Shown here: positions 54,203-63,688 of the stretch, piece after piece
Numbering within the stretch: position 1 is the first letter of the stretch
Layout of the letters: the number at the start of each line of letters is the position of its first letter
From: Abyssisolibacter fermentans
Lineage (GTDB): Bacteria; Bacillota; Clostridia; Tissierellales; MCWD3
Length of the DNA: 64,000 nt
Assembly (NCBI RefSeq): GCF_001559865.1
Contig: NZ_LOHE01000055.1
Coordinates: forward strand, 38,271 to 102,270
Direction: 5' to 3'
Made by a program: the position numbers and the translations under genes
The notes under the pieces: generated by a model
Database searches by the model: none
What the model was told of the DNA's origin: nothing
What the model saw: the letters and a program-made list of their open reading frames with translations, nothing else

Positions 54203-55870
54203 TTATCTTTCTAAGACTGCACCTGTACTTGCTGATGTTACTAATTTGCTGTATCTTGACAAATATGTTCCTCTTTTAGCTTTCGAAGGAGGCTGTACCC
54301 ATTTATCTTTTCTTGCTTGAATTTCTTCTTCTGATAAATCTACTTTTAATACTCTATTTTTAATATCTATTTCTATAATATCTCCTTCTTCAAGGATACC
54401 TATTGTTCCGCCTTCGCTTGCTTCAGGAGAAACATGTCCAATACATGGTCCTCTAGTACCACCAGAAAAACGTCCGTCAGTTATAAGTGCTACTGATTTT
54501 TCTAAGCCCATTCCTGCTATTGCAGCTGTTGGACTTAGCATCTCTCTCATGCCCGGACCTCCCTTAGGACCTTCATATCTGATGACTACAACATCACCTG
54601 CTTTTATTTGCTTATTTAAAATAGCTGCATAAGCAGTTTCTTCTGATTCAAAGATTCTAGCTGACCCTTTGTGCTGCATCATTTCTGGTTCTACTGCTGA
54701 TTGCTTAACAACTGCACCATCAGGAGCTAAGTTTCCTCTTAATATTGCTATTCCGCCCTCTTTTTTATAAGGATTATCTATCTCTCTAATTACATTAGGG
54801 TCTAGTATATTCGCATTTTTAATATTTTCACCAATAGTATTCCCTGTAACCGTCTTTGCATCTGTATTTATCAATCCTGCCTTAGCAAGCTCATTCAGAA
54901 CTGCTGATATACCTCCTGCATTATCTAAATCATGCATACTATGAACACCAGCTGGACTTATTTTAGTTAAGTTAGGAACATTTCTACTTATTTCATCAAA
55001 ATGATCTAATGTCAAATCCACTTCCGCTTCATTAGCAATTGCCAATAGGTGCAATGTAGTATTAGAAGAACCTCCTATAGCCATATCTAATGCAATTGCA
55101 TTCTTAAATGCATCAATCGTCATAATGTCTCTTGGCAATACGTTATTTTTAACTAATTCAACTATCTTCATTCCTGCTCTTTTAGCTAATTGCTTTCTTC
55201 TTCCAAAAGGAGCAGGTATAGTTCCATTGCCAGGTAATGCTATACCCAAAGATTCAGCAAGTGAATTCATAGTATTAGCAGTAAATAGTCCCGCACAACT
55301 ACCACAAGTTGGACAAGAATGAGTTTCTATCTCACTTAATTCTTCCGCTGATATTTCACCATTTACATGAGCTCCAACAGCTTCAAATGATCCTCTAATA
55401 AGATCAAGTGTCTTACCTCTATAATCTCCAGTCAACATAGGTCCACCGCTTATATATATAGAAGGAATGTTAAGTCTAGCCGCTCCCATAAGCATACCAG
55501 GTACTATTTTGTCACAATTACCAACTAAAACTAATCCATCAAATTTATGTCCCATAGCCATAGCTTCAATAGAATCTGCAATAAGCTCTCTTGTAGATAA
55601 CGGATATTTCATACCACTATGATTCATAGCAATACCATCACAAATACCTATAACAGGAAACTCAACAGGAGTTCCTCCTCCAGCACTTATTCCTAACTTA
55701 ACCGCCTGAGCTATTTCATCTAAATGAAAATGTCCAGGTATAATCTCATTATGTGCATTAACAACCGCAATCAATGGTTTTTCCAAATCCTCTGGCAAAT
55801 ACCCCATAGCATACAACAAAGAACGATGTGGAGCTCTAGCTACACCTTTAGTAATCTCATTACTTCTCAT
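54203..55870 (-). CDS. ilvD: Dihydroxy-acid dehydratase
   Basis: A 555-residue iron-sulfur dehydratase making the 2-oxo acid precursors of valine and isoleucine. Conserved cluster regions are [17 protein letters not shown] and [33 protein letters not shown] and [22 protein letters not shown] complete the pattern. Length is normal. The ATG at 55870 follows AGGGGGA; the frame opens six codons earlier. No other ilv gene is adjacent. Confidence 0.96.
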   Translation of the reverse strand: MRSNEITKGVARAPHRSLLYAMGYLPEDLEKPLIAVVNAHNEIIPGHFHLDEIAQAVKLGISAGGGTPVEFPVIGICDGIAMNHSGMKYPLSTRELIADSIEAMAMGHKFDGLVLVGNCDKIVPGMLMGAARLNIPSIYISGGPMLTGDYRGKTLDLIRGSFEAVGAHVNGEISAEELSEIETHSCPTCGSCAGLFTANTMNSLAESLGIALPGNGTIPAPFGRRKQLAKRAGMKIVELVKNNVLPRDIMTIDAFKNAIALDMAIGGSSNTTLHLLAIANEAEVDLTLDHFDEISRNVPNLTKISPAGVHSMHDLDNAGGISAVLNELAKAGLINTDAKTVTGNTIGENIKNANILDPNVIREIDNPYKKEGGIAILRGNLAPDGAVVKQSAVEPEMMQHKGSARIFESEETAYAAILNKQIKAGDVVVIRYEGPKGGPGMREMLSPTAAIAGMGLEKSVALITDGRFSGGTRGPCIGHVSPEASEGGTIGILEEGDIIEIDIKNRVLKVDLSEEEIQARKDKWVQPPSKAKRGTYLSRYSKLVTSASTGAVLER

Positions 55871-55886
55871 ATATATTCCCCCTAAC

Positions 55887-56211
55887 AAATAATCGTATAT
55901 TAGTTAATTACAAAACTCTACAGTAGTAATAAATTCTATGTTTACATGTTTTAAAGCAACTCGTTTCCCCCATATGTAGTCGTAAAAACTACCAATATAG
56001 TTACTAGGGAACCATCTCATGTTTCTTTGAAAGCGTGACTTCAAGAGTTCGTTTCTTCATCGCTCTACTTAAATCATAAGAAACGGGCTCTTGTCGGAAC
56101 CGTCAAAGATTATGAGATGGTTCCCCTCTCCAAAAACTTATGAGCTAAAACACTAAAAGATATCCATAATTTTAAATTTCAGTTTTGCAACTACCTAAAT
56201 AATCGTATATT
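55887..56211. mobile_element. MITE-like element with 15-bp flanking direct repeats
   Basis: The sequence AAATAATCGTATATT occurs at 55887-55901 and again at 56197-56211. Between them, 55902-56196 starts AGTTAATTACAAAACT and ends AGTTTTGCAACTACCT, inverted ends agreeing at 13 of 16 positions. Inside is a large hairpin: 56007-56020 with 56112-56125 (perfect 14 bp, GGGAACCATCTCAT), 56024-56030 with 56103-56109, and 56043-56057 with 56078-56092 (15 bp with two U-G pairs in the + strand RNA). No gene is encoded. Its ends match the 69-bp element at 34705-34773. It lies between carB and ilvD. Confidence 0.65.
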
Positions 56212-56395
56212 CTATATATTAAGTCTACCTGTAAATTCAAATAACAACAATGAATTATAATATCAATCTTTAAGAATATTTTGCTACTACCATTACGAGT
56301 ATTTTGTCATTGATTATAGATATTTTGCTATTATAAAATGGAGAGTTACCCCTCCATTAAACAACAATATACCATATGATATTTTTTAACTCATT

Positions 56396-59300
56396 TTACT
56401 CCAAATACCCATCAATTGTACAATAACCAACATCTTCATTATCATTAGTAATCTCAATAGCTGTCAAGAATACTCTCGCTGTATCTATTGAAGTAAATGT
56501 AGGTATTCTGTGCTCTATTCCTTTTCTTCTGATTTTAAAACCATCACTTTCTTGGTTATTTCCTGTTGTCGGTGTGTTGATAATCATATTTATATTTCCT
56601 TTTGATATAAACTCCATAACCTTAGCTATTGAAATCTTCTCGCAGTTTATATTATTATCATTTAAGAATGCTGCCGTTCCATCTGAAGCATAAAGTTTAA
56701 ATCCCATCTGTGCGTAAACTTTAATTATAGATAAACTCTCCTTTTTATCAACTTCCTTAAGTGAAACATATATACCGCCCTCTATAGGTATTTTTATACC
56801 TGATGCTCTAAAGCCTTTGTATATAGCTTTCCTAAAATCTTTATCTACCCCTAAAACTTCTCCTGTGGATTTCATTTCAGGTCCTAGATAAATATCCACA
56901 TCTGTAAGCTTTTCTCCTGAAAATACAGGTACTTTTACAGCATATAAATCTTTATTCTTAAGCAGTCCCGTTCCGTAAGGCTGATCTTTTAATTTTTTGC
57001 CAAGCATAACATCTACCGCAAGCTTAACCATAGGAACTCCAGTTACTTTACTCAGTATAGGAACAGTTCTCGAAGCCCTTGGATTTACTTCTATTACGTA
57101 AATATCTTTTCCATCAAACACGTACTGTATATTAACTAAGCCAACAATCTTCAAGCCTTTGGCAATCTTCTTCGTATATTCTACAAGCTTTTTTACAGTC
57201 TCTTCGCTAAGTGTAATATTAGGATATACAGTGATACTATCACCTGAATGTACGCCCGTCTTTTCAATATGCTCCATAATACCTGGAATTAGTATATCTT
57301 CACCATCTGATACTGCATCCACTTCTATCTCTGTACCTTTTACATATTTATCAATCAATATTGAATTTTTAGAAGAAATACTTTCTGCTTCTTTCATGTA
57401 TTTTATCAAGTTTTCTTCATTATAGACTACTTGCATTGCACGTCCTCCAATTACATATGAAGGTCTTACAACTACTGGATATCCTAATTCTTTTACAGTC
57501 ACAAGTGCTTCTTCAATACTCATAACCGCTTTACCTGTAGGACTTGGAATCTGTAATTCTTCTAAAAATGCTCTGAATTTATCTCTATCTTCTGCTAAAT
57601 CTATTGATTCAAAAGATGTTCCAAGAATATTAACTCCATTTTTATAAAGCTTAGGAGCTAAATTTACAGATGTCTGTCCTCCAAACTGTACAATTACTCC
57701 TTCTGGCTGCTCTTTTCTTATAACATTCATCACATTGTCAATATATAAGGATTCAAAATATAATTTGTCAGCGGTATCAAAATCTGTACTGACTGTCTCA
57801 GGATTGTTGTTTATCATGATAGATTCATAACCTGCATTCTTAATCGCCCATACTCCATGAACACAGCAGTAATCAAACTCAATTCCCTGTCCTATTCGTA
57901 TCGGTCCTGAACCTACTACGACAATCTTTTTATCATCTGATATTATATTTTCATCTTCCTCTTCATAACATGAATAATAGTACGGTGTTTTCGCATCAAA
58001 CTCTCCGCCACAAGTATCTACCATCTTATATACAGGGTATATTCTATTTTCTTCTCTGATTTCTTGAATTTTTTCACGTTTTAATCCAGTTAAATCGCAT
58101 ATTTCAGTATCTGTAAAACCCATAGCTTCAGCTTCATTGATTAGCTCTACATTTAAATCTTCATTATTAAGTCGTAGTTCCATTTGTACAATATTGTTTA
58201 CACCATGTAAAAACCAAGGATCAATAGTTGTCACTTCATGCAGTTTTTCAACCGAGATACCTCTTCTAAGAGCTTCTGCAAGTCCAAATATTCTCTCATC
58301 ATCACATTTATTAATTTTTTCGTATAATTCTTCCTCTTTCAGTTCCATAAGTGAATACATTCTAAGTCCGTTAAATTTCCCCTCTAGTGAAGTTAGCGCT
58401 TTTAACAATGCACTTTCAAAACTTCTACTTATCGCCATTACTTCACCTGTTGCTTTCATCTGCGTACCAAGCTTTCTTGATGCCTTAGAAAATTTATCAA
58501 AAGGCCACTTAGGAAATTTCACTACGATATAATCCAGTGCAGGTTCAAAACAAGCACTCGAATCCTTTGTTACAGAATTCTTCAATTCATCCAAGCTGTA
58601 TCCAATAGCTATCTTTGCAGCTATCTTTGCAATAGGGTAACCTACTGCTTTGGAAGCTAGTGCACTTGAGCGGCTAACTCTTGGATTAACCTCTATAACT
58701 ACATATTTATTACTCTTTGGATTTAATGCAAATTGTATATTACAACCGCCTTCAATTTTCAAACTTCTGATTATTTTTATTGAAGCATGTCTTAACATCT
58801 GATATTCCTTATCTCTCAATGTTTGAGAAGGAGCTACTACTATGCTGTCACCAGTATGAACACCTACAGGATCCATATTCTCCATATTACATATGATGAT
58901 ACAATTATCTTTTTTATCTCTAATAACCTCGTACTCGATTTCTTTCCACCCTGCTACACTCTGCTCAAGTAATATTTGTGATATAGGACTGTTTTGTATT
59001 CCCCTTTCACAGATTTCGAGAAGTTCTTCTTTATTATTTGCAATTCCTCCTCCTGTTCCTCCGAGAGTATATGCAGGTCTTATAATTACAGGGTATCCAT
59101 ATTCCTTCACAAAATCTTTACACTGCTGAATGTTAGTTGCTATAATACTCCTTGCAATTGGTTCATCAATCTCTAACATTAAATCCTTGAAAACTTGTCT
59201 GTCTTCCGCTTTTTCAATAGTATCTCTATCTGTTCCTAACAGCTTTACATCATATTTTTGTAATATACCTTCTTCTTCTAAATTCATAGCCAAATTTAAA

Positions 59301-59584
59301 CCTGTTTGACCTCCAAAGCCTGCTAGAATGCCGTTTGGTCTTTCTTTTTCAATAATTTTTTCTAAACTCTGTACATTCAATGGCTCAATATAAACCTTAT
59401 CAGCAATATTTGTATCTGTCATTATTGTAGCTGGATTACTGTTTACAAGTATTGTTTTGATACCTTCTTCCTTGATAGCTTTACACGCTTGAGTTCCTGA
59501 ATAATCAAATTCTGCTGCTTGTCCAATAGTGATAGGTCCTGAACCAATAATCATTACTTTCTTTAAAGTTTTATCTAACGGCAT
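56396..59584 (-). CDS. carB: Carbamoyl-phosphate synthase large chain
   Basis: A 1062-residue enzyme of normal length that makes carbamoyl phosphate from bicarbonate, ammonia and two ATP for pyrimidine and arginine synthesis. Two homologous ATP-grasp halves are seen (KKVMIIGSGPITIGQAAEFDYSG and KIVVVGSGPIRIGQGIEFDYC; both with EVNPRxSR), followed by a C-terminal MGS-like allosteric domain (about 935-1062). AAGGAGG precedes the ATG. It follows carA by one base and the two form one operon. Confidence 0.97.
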   Translation of the reverse strand: MPLDKTLKKVMIIGSGPITIGQAAEFDYSGTQACKAIKEEGIKTILVNSNPATIMTDTNIADKVYIEPLNVQSLEKIIEKERPNGILAGFGGQTGLNLAMNLEEEGILQKYDVKLLGTDRDTIEKAEDRQVFKDLMLEIDEPIARSIIATNIQQCKDFVKEYGYPVIIRPAYTLGGTGGGIANNKEELLEICERGIQNSPISQILLEQSVAGWKEIEYEVIRDKKDNCIIICNMENMDPVGVHTGDSIVVAPSQTLRDKEYQMLRHASIKIIRSLKIEGGCNIQFALNPKSNKYVVIEVNPRVSRSSALASKAVGYPIAKIAAKIAIGYSLDELKNSVTKDSSACFEPALDYIVVKFPKWPFDKFSKASRKLGTQMKATGEVMAISRSFESALLKALTSLEGKFNGLRMYSLMELKEEELYEKINKCDDERIFGLAEALRRGISVEKLHEVTTIDPWFLHGVNNIVQMELRLNNEDLNVELINEAEAMGFTDTEICDLTGLKREKIQEIREENRIYPVYKMVDTCGGEFDAKTPYYYSCYEEEDENIISDDKKIVVVGSGPIRIGQGIEFDYCCVHGVWAIKNAGYESIMINNNPETVSTDFDTADKLYFESLYIDNVMNVIRKEQPEGVIVQFGGQTSVNLAPKLYKNGVNILGTSFESIDLAEDRDKFRAFLEELQIPSPTGKAVMSIEEALVTVKELGYPVVVRPSYVIGGRAMQVVYNEENLIKYMKEAESISSKNSILIDKYVKGTEIEVDAVSDGEDILIPGIMEHIEKTGVHSGDSITVYPNITLSEETVKKLVEYTKKIAKGLKIVGLVNIQYVFDGKDIYVIEVNPRASRTVPILSKVTGVPMVKLAVDVMLGKKLKDQPYGTGLLKNKDLYAVKVPVFSGEKLTDVDIYLGPEMKSTGEVLGVDKDFRKAIYKGFRASGIKIPIEGGIYVSLKEVDKKESLSIIKVYAQMGFKLYASDGTAAFLNDNNINCEKISIAKVMEFISKGNINMIINTPTTGNNQESDGFKIRRKGIEHRIPTFTSIDTARVFLTAIEITNDNEDVGYCTIDGYLE

Positions 59585-59585
59585 A

Positions 59586-60656
59586 CTACATTTCCTCCTT
59601 TATTTGGTTTATGAATTTGTCAAATAAATAAGCTGAATCTCCTGGCCCCGGAGCTCCTTCTGGGTGAAATTGTACTGAGAAAATAGGAAGCTTACTATGC
59701 CTCATTCCTTCAACAGTTCCATCATTTAAATTAACGTGAGTTATTATCATATCTTTCTCTTCAACGCTCTTTCCATCTACAGCATATCCATGATTTTGTG
59801 CTGTTATATAAGCTTTATCTGTTTCTTTGTCATAAACTCCATGATTTCCACCTCTGTGACCAAACTTCATTTTATATGTATCTCCACCTAATGCTAAAGC
59901 TAATATTTGATGGCCCATACATATACCAAAGATAGGAAGCTTTCCAACCAATTTTTTAACCGTCTCTATACCCTCTACTGCTTCTTTAGGATTTCCCGGT
60001 CCATTGCTTAAAAAAACACCTGCTGGTTTTGCCTCTATTATTTCTTCATAGCTGCTCCCATATGGAAATATAGTAATGTCACAATCATAATGCTTTAAAT
60101 TTCTAATTATATTTCTTTTTATACCAAAATCAAGTACAGCTACTCTCTCACCTTTCCCTGGAATATGGATAATCTCTTTTGTTCCAACCTCTTTCATCCA
60201 ATCTCCTTTGAGTTCGTTCTCCTTGATATATTTTTTTAACTCATCAATTGATAAATCTTCATTTGATATAACACATTTTAAAGCACCACTCTTTCTGATT
60301 TTCTTAGTTATGCTTCTTGTATCAATATCATAAACTCCTACAACTCCCATATCCTTCAACATATTATCAATAGTATTTTCACTTAAATAATTGGAAGGAT
60401 TATCTGAAATCGATTTTACCACAAATCCTTTGGCAAATATTTTAGACGATTCATTTTCCTCTTTATTAATTCCATAGTTACCTATTAACGGATATGTCAT
60501 AGTAATAATCTGTCCTGCATAAGACGGATCTGTTAAAATTTCTTGATACCCTGTCATAGATGTATTGAAAACCAATTCACCTACTGTTGTACCTATTTTT
60601 CCAAAGCCTTTTCCTTTGTAAATAGTACCATCTTCTAAATAAAGTATCCCTTTCAT
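59586..60656 (-). CDS. carA: Carbamoyl-phosphate synthase small chain
   Basis: A 356-residue glutaminase subunit that supplies ammonia to CarB. The N-terminal CPSase domain has LVFNTSMTGYQEILTDPSY and the C-terminal class I amidotransferase domain has FLSNGPGNP, the nucleophile Cys in FGICMGHQILALALGG, and SVQFHPEGAPGP with the catalytic His and Glu. GAGGTG precedes the ATG. Pyrimidine or arginine genes are not adjacent, so which pathway it serves is open; arcA is 33 kb away. Confidence 0.97.
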   Translation of the reverse strand: MKGILYLEDGTIYKGKGFGKIGTTVGELVFNTSMTGYQEILTDPSYAGQIITMTYPLIGNYGINKEENESSKIFAKGFVVKSISDNPSNYLSENTIDNMLKDMGVVGVYDIDTRSITKKIRKSGALKCVISNEDLSIDELKKYIKENELKGDWMKEVGTKEIIHIPGKGERVAVLDFGIKRNIIRNLKHYDCDITIFPYGSSYEEIIEAKPAGVFLSNGPGNPKEAVEGIETVKKLVGKLPIFGICMGHQILALALGGDTYKMKFGHRGGNHGVYDKETDKAYITAQNHGYAVDGKSVEEKDMIITHVNLNDGTVEGMRHSKLPIFSVQFHPEGAPGPGDSAYLFDKFINQIKEEM

Positions 60657-60794
60657 AAATCACACCTCAATTCAATTTATTCTTTTGTATGACTAATACT
60701 TATACCTTTATTTATATAATTATGCAAAACAGTTCAAATTTTTTTGTTTGTTTAGATGTTTACCGTTTTAACTTTCTAAATCTTTGTTCATGTA

Positions 60795-61104
60795 TTCTCT
60801 GCTTTCTAAATCTTTATCAAACTTAAATTTAGCTACTATTCGTTTTTAGATTAACATTTTCGTTATTCATCATGTTTATCTTTCAAACTGTAACTCCTGC
60901 TCAGTATCTTCGCATGAGTAAGCGATTCACACCAAATCATAGATTTGGGTTCTCTGCTTTCTAAATCTTTGTCAAACTTGAATTTAGCTATTATTTGTTT
61001 TTAGATTAACATTTTCGTTACTCATCATGTTTATCTTTCAAACTGTAACTCCTACTCATTTCATTCCTAGGAGTAAGCGATTCACACCAAATCATAGATT
61101 TGGG
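60795..61104. repeat. 155-bp tandem repeat, two copies
   Basis: Copies start at 60795 and 60950, and the next partial start of the unit (TTCTCTGCTT) is at 61105, an exact 155-base period. Each begins TTCTCTGCTTTCTAAATCTT and contains AGATTAACATTTTCGTTA and TCATCATGTTTATCTTTCAA. A shorter fragment (CTTTCTAAATCTTTG) lies at about 60772. Each copy ends in the dispersed 45-bp element in reverse orientation. No coding potential seen. Confidence 0.85.
60917..60959. repeat. Dispersed 45-bp repeat family, copy D1 (reverse)
   Basis: AGTAAGCGATTCACACC, AAATCATAGATTT and GGGTTCTCTGCTT: the reverse complement of the copy A core, with the AAATC-TA-GATTT palindrome. Confidence 0.8.
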
Positions 61105-61114
61105 TTCTCTGCTT
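61072..61114. repeat. Dispersed 45-bp repeat family, copy D2 (reverse)
   Basis: Identical core to copy D1, exactly 155 bases further on. Confidence 0.8.
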
Positions 61115-61350
61115 AAATTAAAAACCTTCTGTCAGAGACAGAAGGTTTATTCGCACGCACAAACAAAGATAGTATAAAACTATATCTTCACAAACATCCT
61201 TTTCAGTCTCTCTGGGCTGAATTAAAGGTACTCATATTTAGCTTTTATTTATGATAACATACTTATCACATTTGTGTCAATGACAACTTTATCTAAGTGA
61301 AACGCACTAGGTACGGTTCTTTTTGGGTTATCACCCAATAAAAACCATAC

Positions 61351-62088
61351 CTAATGGATATTTTTTCTAAAAACACTTGGCAAAATTTTCTCATATTTTT
61401 GAAAAACGGAGCTAAAATAGCTAAAATCATCATATCCAACCATTTCTGATATCTCTCTCAAACTTAAATCATGATTGTTCATATATTCTATAGCTTTTTT
61501 AATTCTAACCTTGTTTACATAGTCAGAAAAATTTATTCCTGTAAATTTTTTAAACAGTCTTGAAAAATAATAGGGACTAAAGCCTACATAATCTGCAACT
61601 TCTTTTAAGTACAACTTTTTATTATGATTATCCTTAATATAATCCTGTGCCTTTATTATAAGTTTTTCATTGGGGTATAATTTATTTTGATTATTTTCAT
61701 TTTTACATTTTAGTTGTTTTTCATAATTCTGTATATCGTTATTTATAAAATCAATTAAATCTTTAGGAGGTATAGGCTTTAATAAATAATCATCTACTCC
61801 TAGTCTTAAGGCTTTTTGAGCATATTTAAACTCATCATATGCAGACAACATTACAACTTTCATATGAGGATAGAGTTTTTTTATTTCTTGAGCTGCACTT
61901 AATCCATCCATTATTGGCATACGTATATCCATCAGTATTAAATCAGCACTGAATTTTTTAAGCTTATCAAGAGCTTCTTTTCCATTTTCAGCCTCTTCAA
62001 TAAATACCTTTATATTTTCTTTATCAAGTACATATTTAATATATTCTTTGGTCATAGCCTCGTCATCAACAATCAGTAATTTAAACAC
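61351..62088 (-). CDS. Response regulator with AraC-type DNA-binding domain (YesN type)
   Basis: A 245-residue regulator. The receiver (1-120) has the acidic pair D8-D9, phosphorylation site D54 (LILMDIRMP), Ser/Thr in MLSAYDEFKYAQ and Lys in LLKPI. The output is an AraC double HTH (about 150-245, LYLKEVADYVGFSPYYFSRLFKKFTGINF, LSLREISEMVGYDDFSYFSSVFQKYEK). The GTG at 62088 is chosen because GAGGTG lies just before it; it overlaps the kinase stop, so the pair is translationally coupled. Confidence 0.93.
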   Translation of the reverse strand: MFKLLIVDDEAMTKEYIKYVLDKENIKVFIEEAENGKEALDKLKKFSADLILMDIRMPIMDGLSAAQEIKKLYPHMKVVMLSAYDEFKYAQKALRLGVDDYLLKPIPPKDLIDFINNDIQNYEKQLKCKNENNQNKLYPNEKLIIKAQDYIKDNHNKKLYLKEVADYVGFSPYYFSRLFKKFTGINFSDYVNKVRIKKAIEYMNNHDLSLREISEMVGYDDFSYFSSVFQKYEKILPSVFRKNIH

Positions 62089-63688
62089 AATACACCTCAT
62101 TATCAATTAAAGGTAGCATAAGCTCTATTTCTGTACCTTTTTTATATTCGCTCTTTATATTAAACCTATAATCATCACCATAATAGTATTTAAATCTAGT
62201 GTTTAGATTTTTTAGTCCTAAACCTGTACTTTCTTTTTTACTTTCCTTTTTATCTTCAAAAATATTTGATAATTCATTTTGATTCATTCCAATACCATTG
62301 TCATTTACCTTAAAATACATCTTGTCATCAATAAATTTACCAGTTATAGATATTTCCCATTCTCTCTTTAATTGTTTAAATCCATGCTTAATAGAATTTT
62401 CTATTAAAGTTTGCAATGTCATAAAAGGTATTGACTCATTTATTATTTTTTCATCTATATCTATTGAAACTTTAATCGATTCTTTGAATCTCTTGTTTTG
62501 AATAAAAATATAATCTTTTAAATATTTTATTTCTTCAACTATAGTAATTAACTCTTTGGATTTTGACAAGCTTGTGCGTAATAAATTTGATAACGCAAAA
62601 GTTGTCTGTGCTGCTTCCTCTGCACCATTCATATACGCTAATTCTCCTATGACACTTAAAGTATTAAAAAGAAAATGCGGACTTATTTGAGACTCAATTA
62701 CTTTTATTTGAGATTTTTTTAGAGCTTTTTCTAATTCTACCTTTGCCTGAGATTGTTTCAGTATCTCCATAGTCTTCTCTTGAAATTCTTCATGTATCAG
62801 ATTGTTTAAACCTGCCTCCACTATAAATTTATTTATAGTTTTGAGTGATTCAATAATTGCATATAACCGTGCCTTTGTAATAACCGTAGTATCCTTATAT
62901 GCTTTGGTAAGCATTTCAACTTTATTACTATCTTCCAAAGCTTTAATTTGTTTTACTACTTCATCACTCTGCCCATTTAATATCACAGGACCACACATAA
63001 TATTACCAAAATGTTCATTATTAATATAAATTGGAGCACTGATTTTGACAAGGTTATAGCAACATGTTTTTACTTGAACTTCAGTAGTATTAAATACTAT
63101 AATATGTTCTTTAAGACATCTGTTTTCATTATTATCGTACATTTGTTTACAAAACCCAGAAATATTACTTGGTTTAGTAAGAAATTTTCCTTCTTTATCT
63201 TCAATTACAATACTTAAATCCAAAGCTTTTGAAAGCTCATCTTGTATTTTTTGTATTGTATCAAAATCTATCATTTTTACTATATTGCTATAATTAAAAT
63301 TATCTAGCAAATCATTTTCAGCAGGCATGTTTTCAAGTTCTACACTTCTTGGATTATAGACTATTATCATCTCAAGTGGATTGTCACCTGTATTTTTCAA
63401 TTCATGACCTACATTATGCTGTATATGATGAATTGAACCTGGCAGTAGTGGATAATATTTATCACCTACCCAATGTTCACCTACACCCGAAATTACATAA
63501 AGTATTTGTTCACTACCAGAATGTAAATGTCTGCCTTGTTTTTTGTGCGGCAAAAAGGTTACATGTCCAACTATCATTTTTTTATTGTCAAAATCCTCAG
63601 GCTCTTTTAACCATTTAATACATCCCCAACTAAAATTCTGATTGAAAGGACGTAATATACTAAAATCTTTTTTATCCTTAGTATCCAA
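62081..63688 (-). CDS. Sensor histidine kinase with cupin and PocR domains (LytS/YesM type)
   Basis: A 535-residue kinase without membrane segments. Residues about 20-118 are a cupin (H54, H56, E60 and H95 as likely metal ligands: GRHLHSGSEQILYVISGVGEHWVG, HNVGHEL). Residues about 135-290 are a PocR-type ligand domain with C180, C191, C209 and C210. The kinase core has phospho-His H338 (ESQISPHFLFNTLS) and an HATPase part (ENSIKHGFKQL, NDNGIGM, STGLGLKNLNTRFKYYYG). It is thus a soluble sensor of a small molecule. The start is TTG at 63688 with AGGGGTG in front. Its partner regulator is next. Targets are not evident here. Confidence 0.9.
   Translation of the reverse strand: MDTKDKKDFSILRPFNQNFSWGCIKWLKEPEDFDNKKMIVGHVTFLPHKKQGRHLHSGSEQILYVISGVGEHWVGDKYYPLLPGSIHHIQHNVGHELKNTGDNPLEMIIVYNPRSVELENMPAENDLLDNFNYSNIVKMIDFDTIQKIQDELSKALDLSIVIEDKEGKFLTKPSNISGFCKQMYDNNENRCLKEHIIVFNTTEVQVKTCCYNLVKISAPIYINNEHFGNIMCGPVILNGQSDEVVKQIKALEDSNKVEMLTKAYKDTTVITKARLYAIIESLKTINKFIVEAGLNNLIHEEFQEKTMEILKQSQAKVELEKALKKSQIKVIESQISPHFLFNTLSVIGELAYMNGAEEAAQTTFALSNLLRTSLSKSKELITIVEEIKYLKDYIFIQNKRFKESIKVSIDIDEKIINESIPFMTLQTLIENSIKHGFKQLKREWEISITGKFIDDKMYFKVNDNGIGMNQNELSNIFEDKKESKKESTGLGLKNLNTRFKYYYGDDYRFNIKSEYKKGTEIELMLPLIDNEVYCV

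Larger units (their letters stand above)
60657..61350. other. Intergenic region upstream of carA with tandem repeat
   Basis: About 690 bases without a gene. The carA-proximal 100 bases should carry its promoter; I see no clear PyrR-type attenuator. The rest is occupied by the 155-bp tandem repeat (60795-61104) and a hairpin-rich stretch near 61115-61150. Confidence 0.6.

Noticed and set aside
55980..56130. T-box or other riboswitch upstream of ilvD
   Set aside because: The hairpin lacks T-box sequence, is bounded by 15-bp direct repeats and folds better on the opposite strand, so a mobile element explains it better.
58137..58532. 131-codon + strand frame inside carB
   Set aside because: It is antisense to a highly conserved part of carB, with Ser/Leu-rich composition typical of a shadow frame.
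60657..60800. Arginine-repressor or PyrR-type control site before carA
   Set aside because: Only loose AT-rich similarity (TTTTGCATAATTATATAAAT); no attenuator stem with T-run could be drawn.
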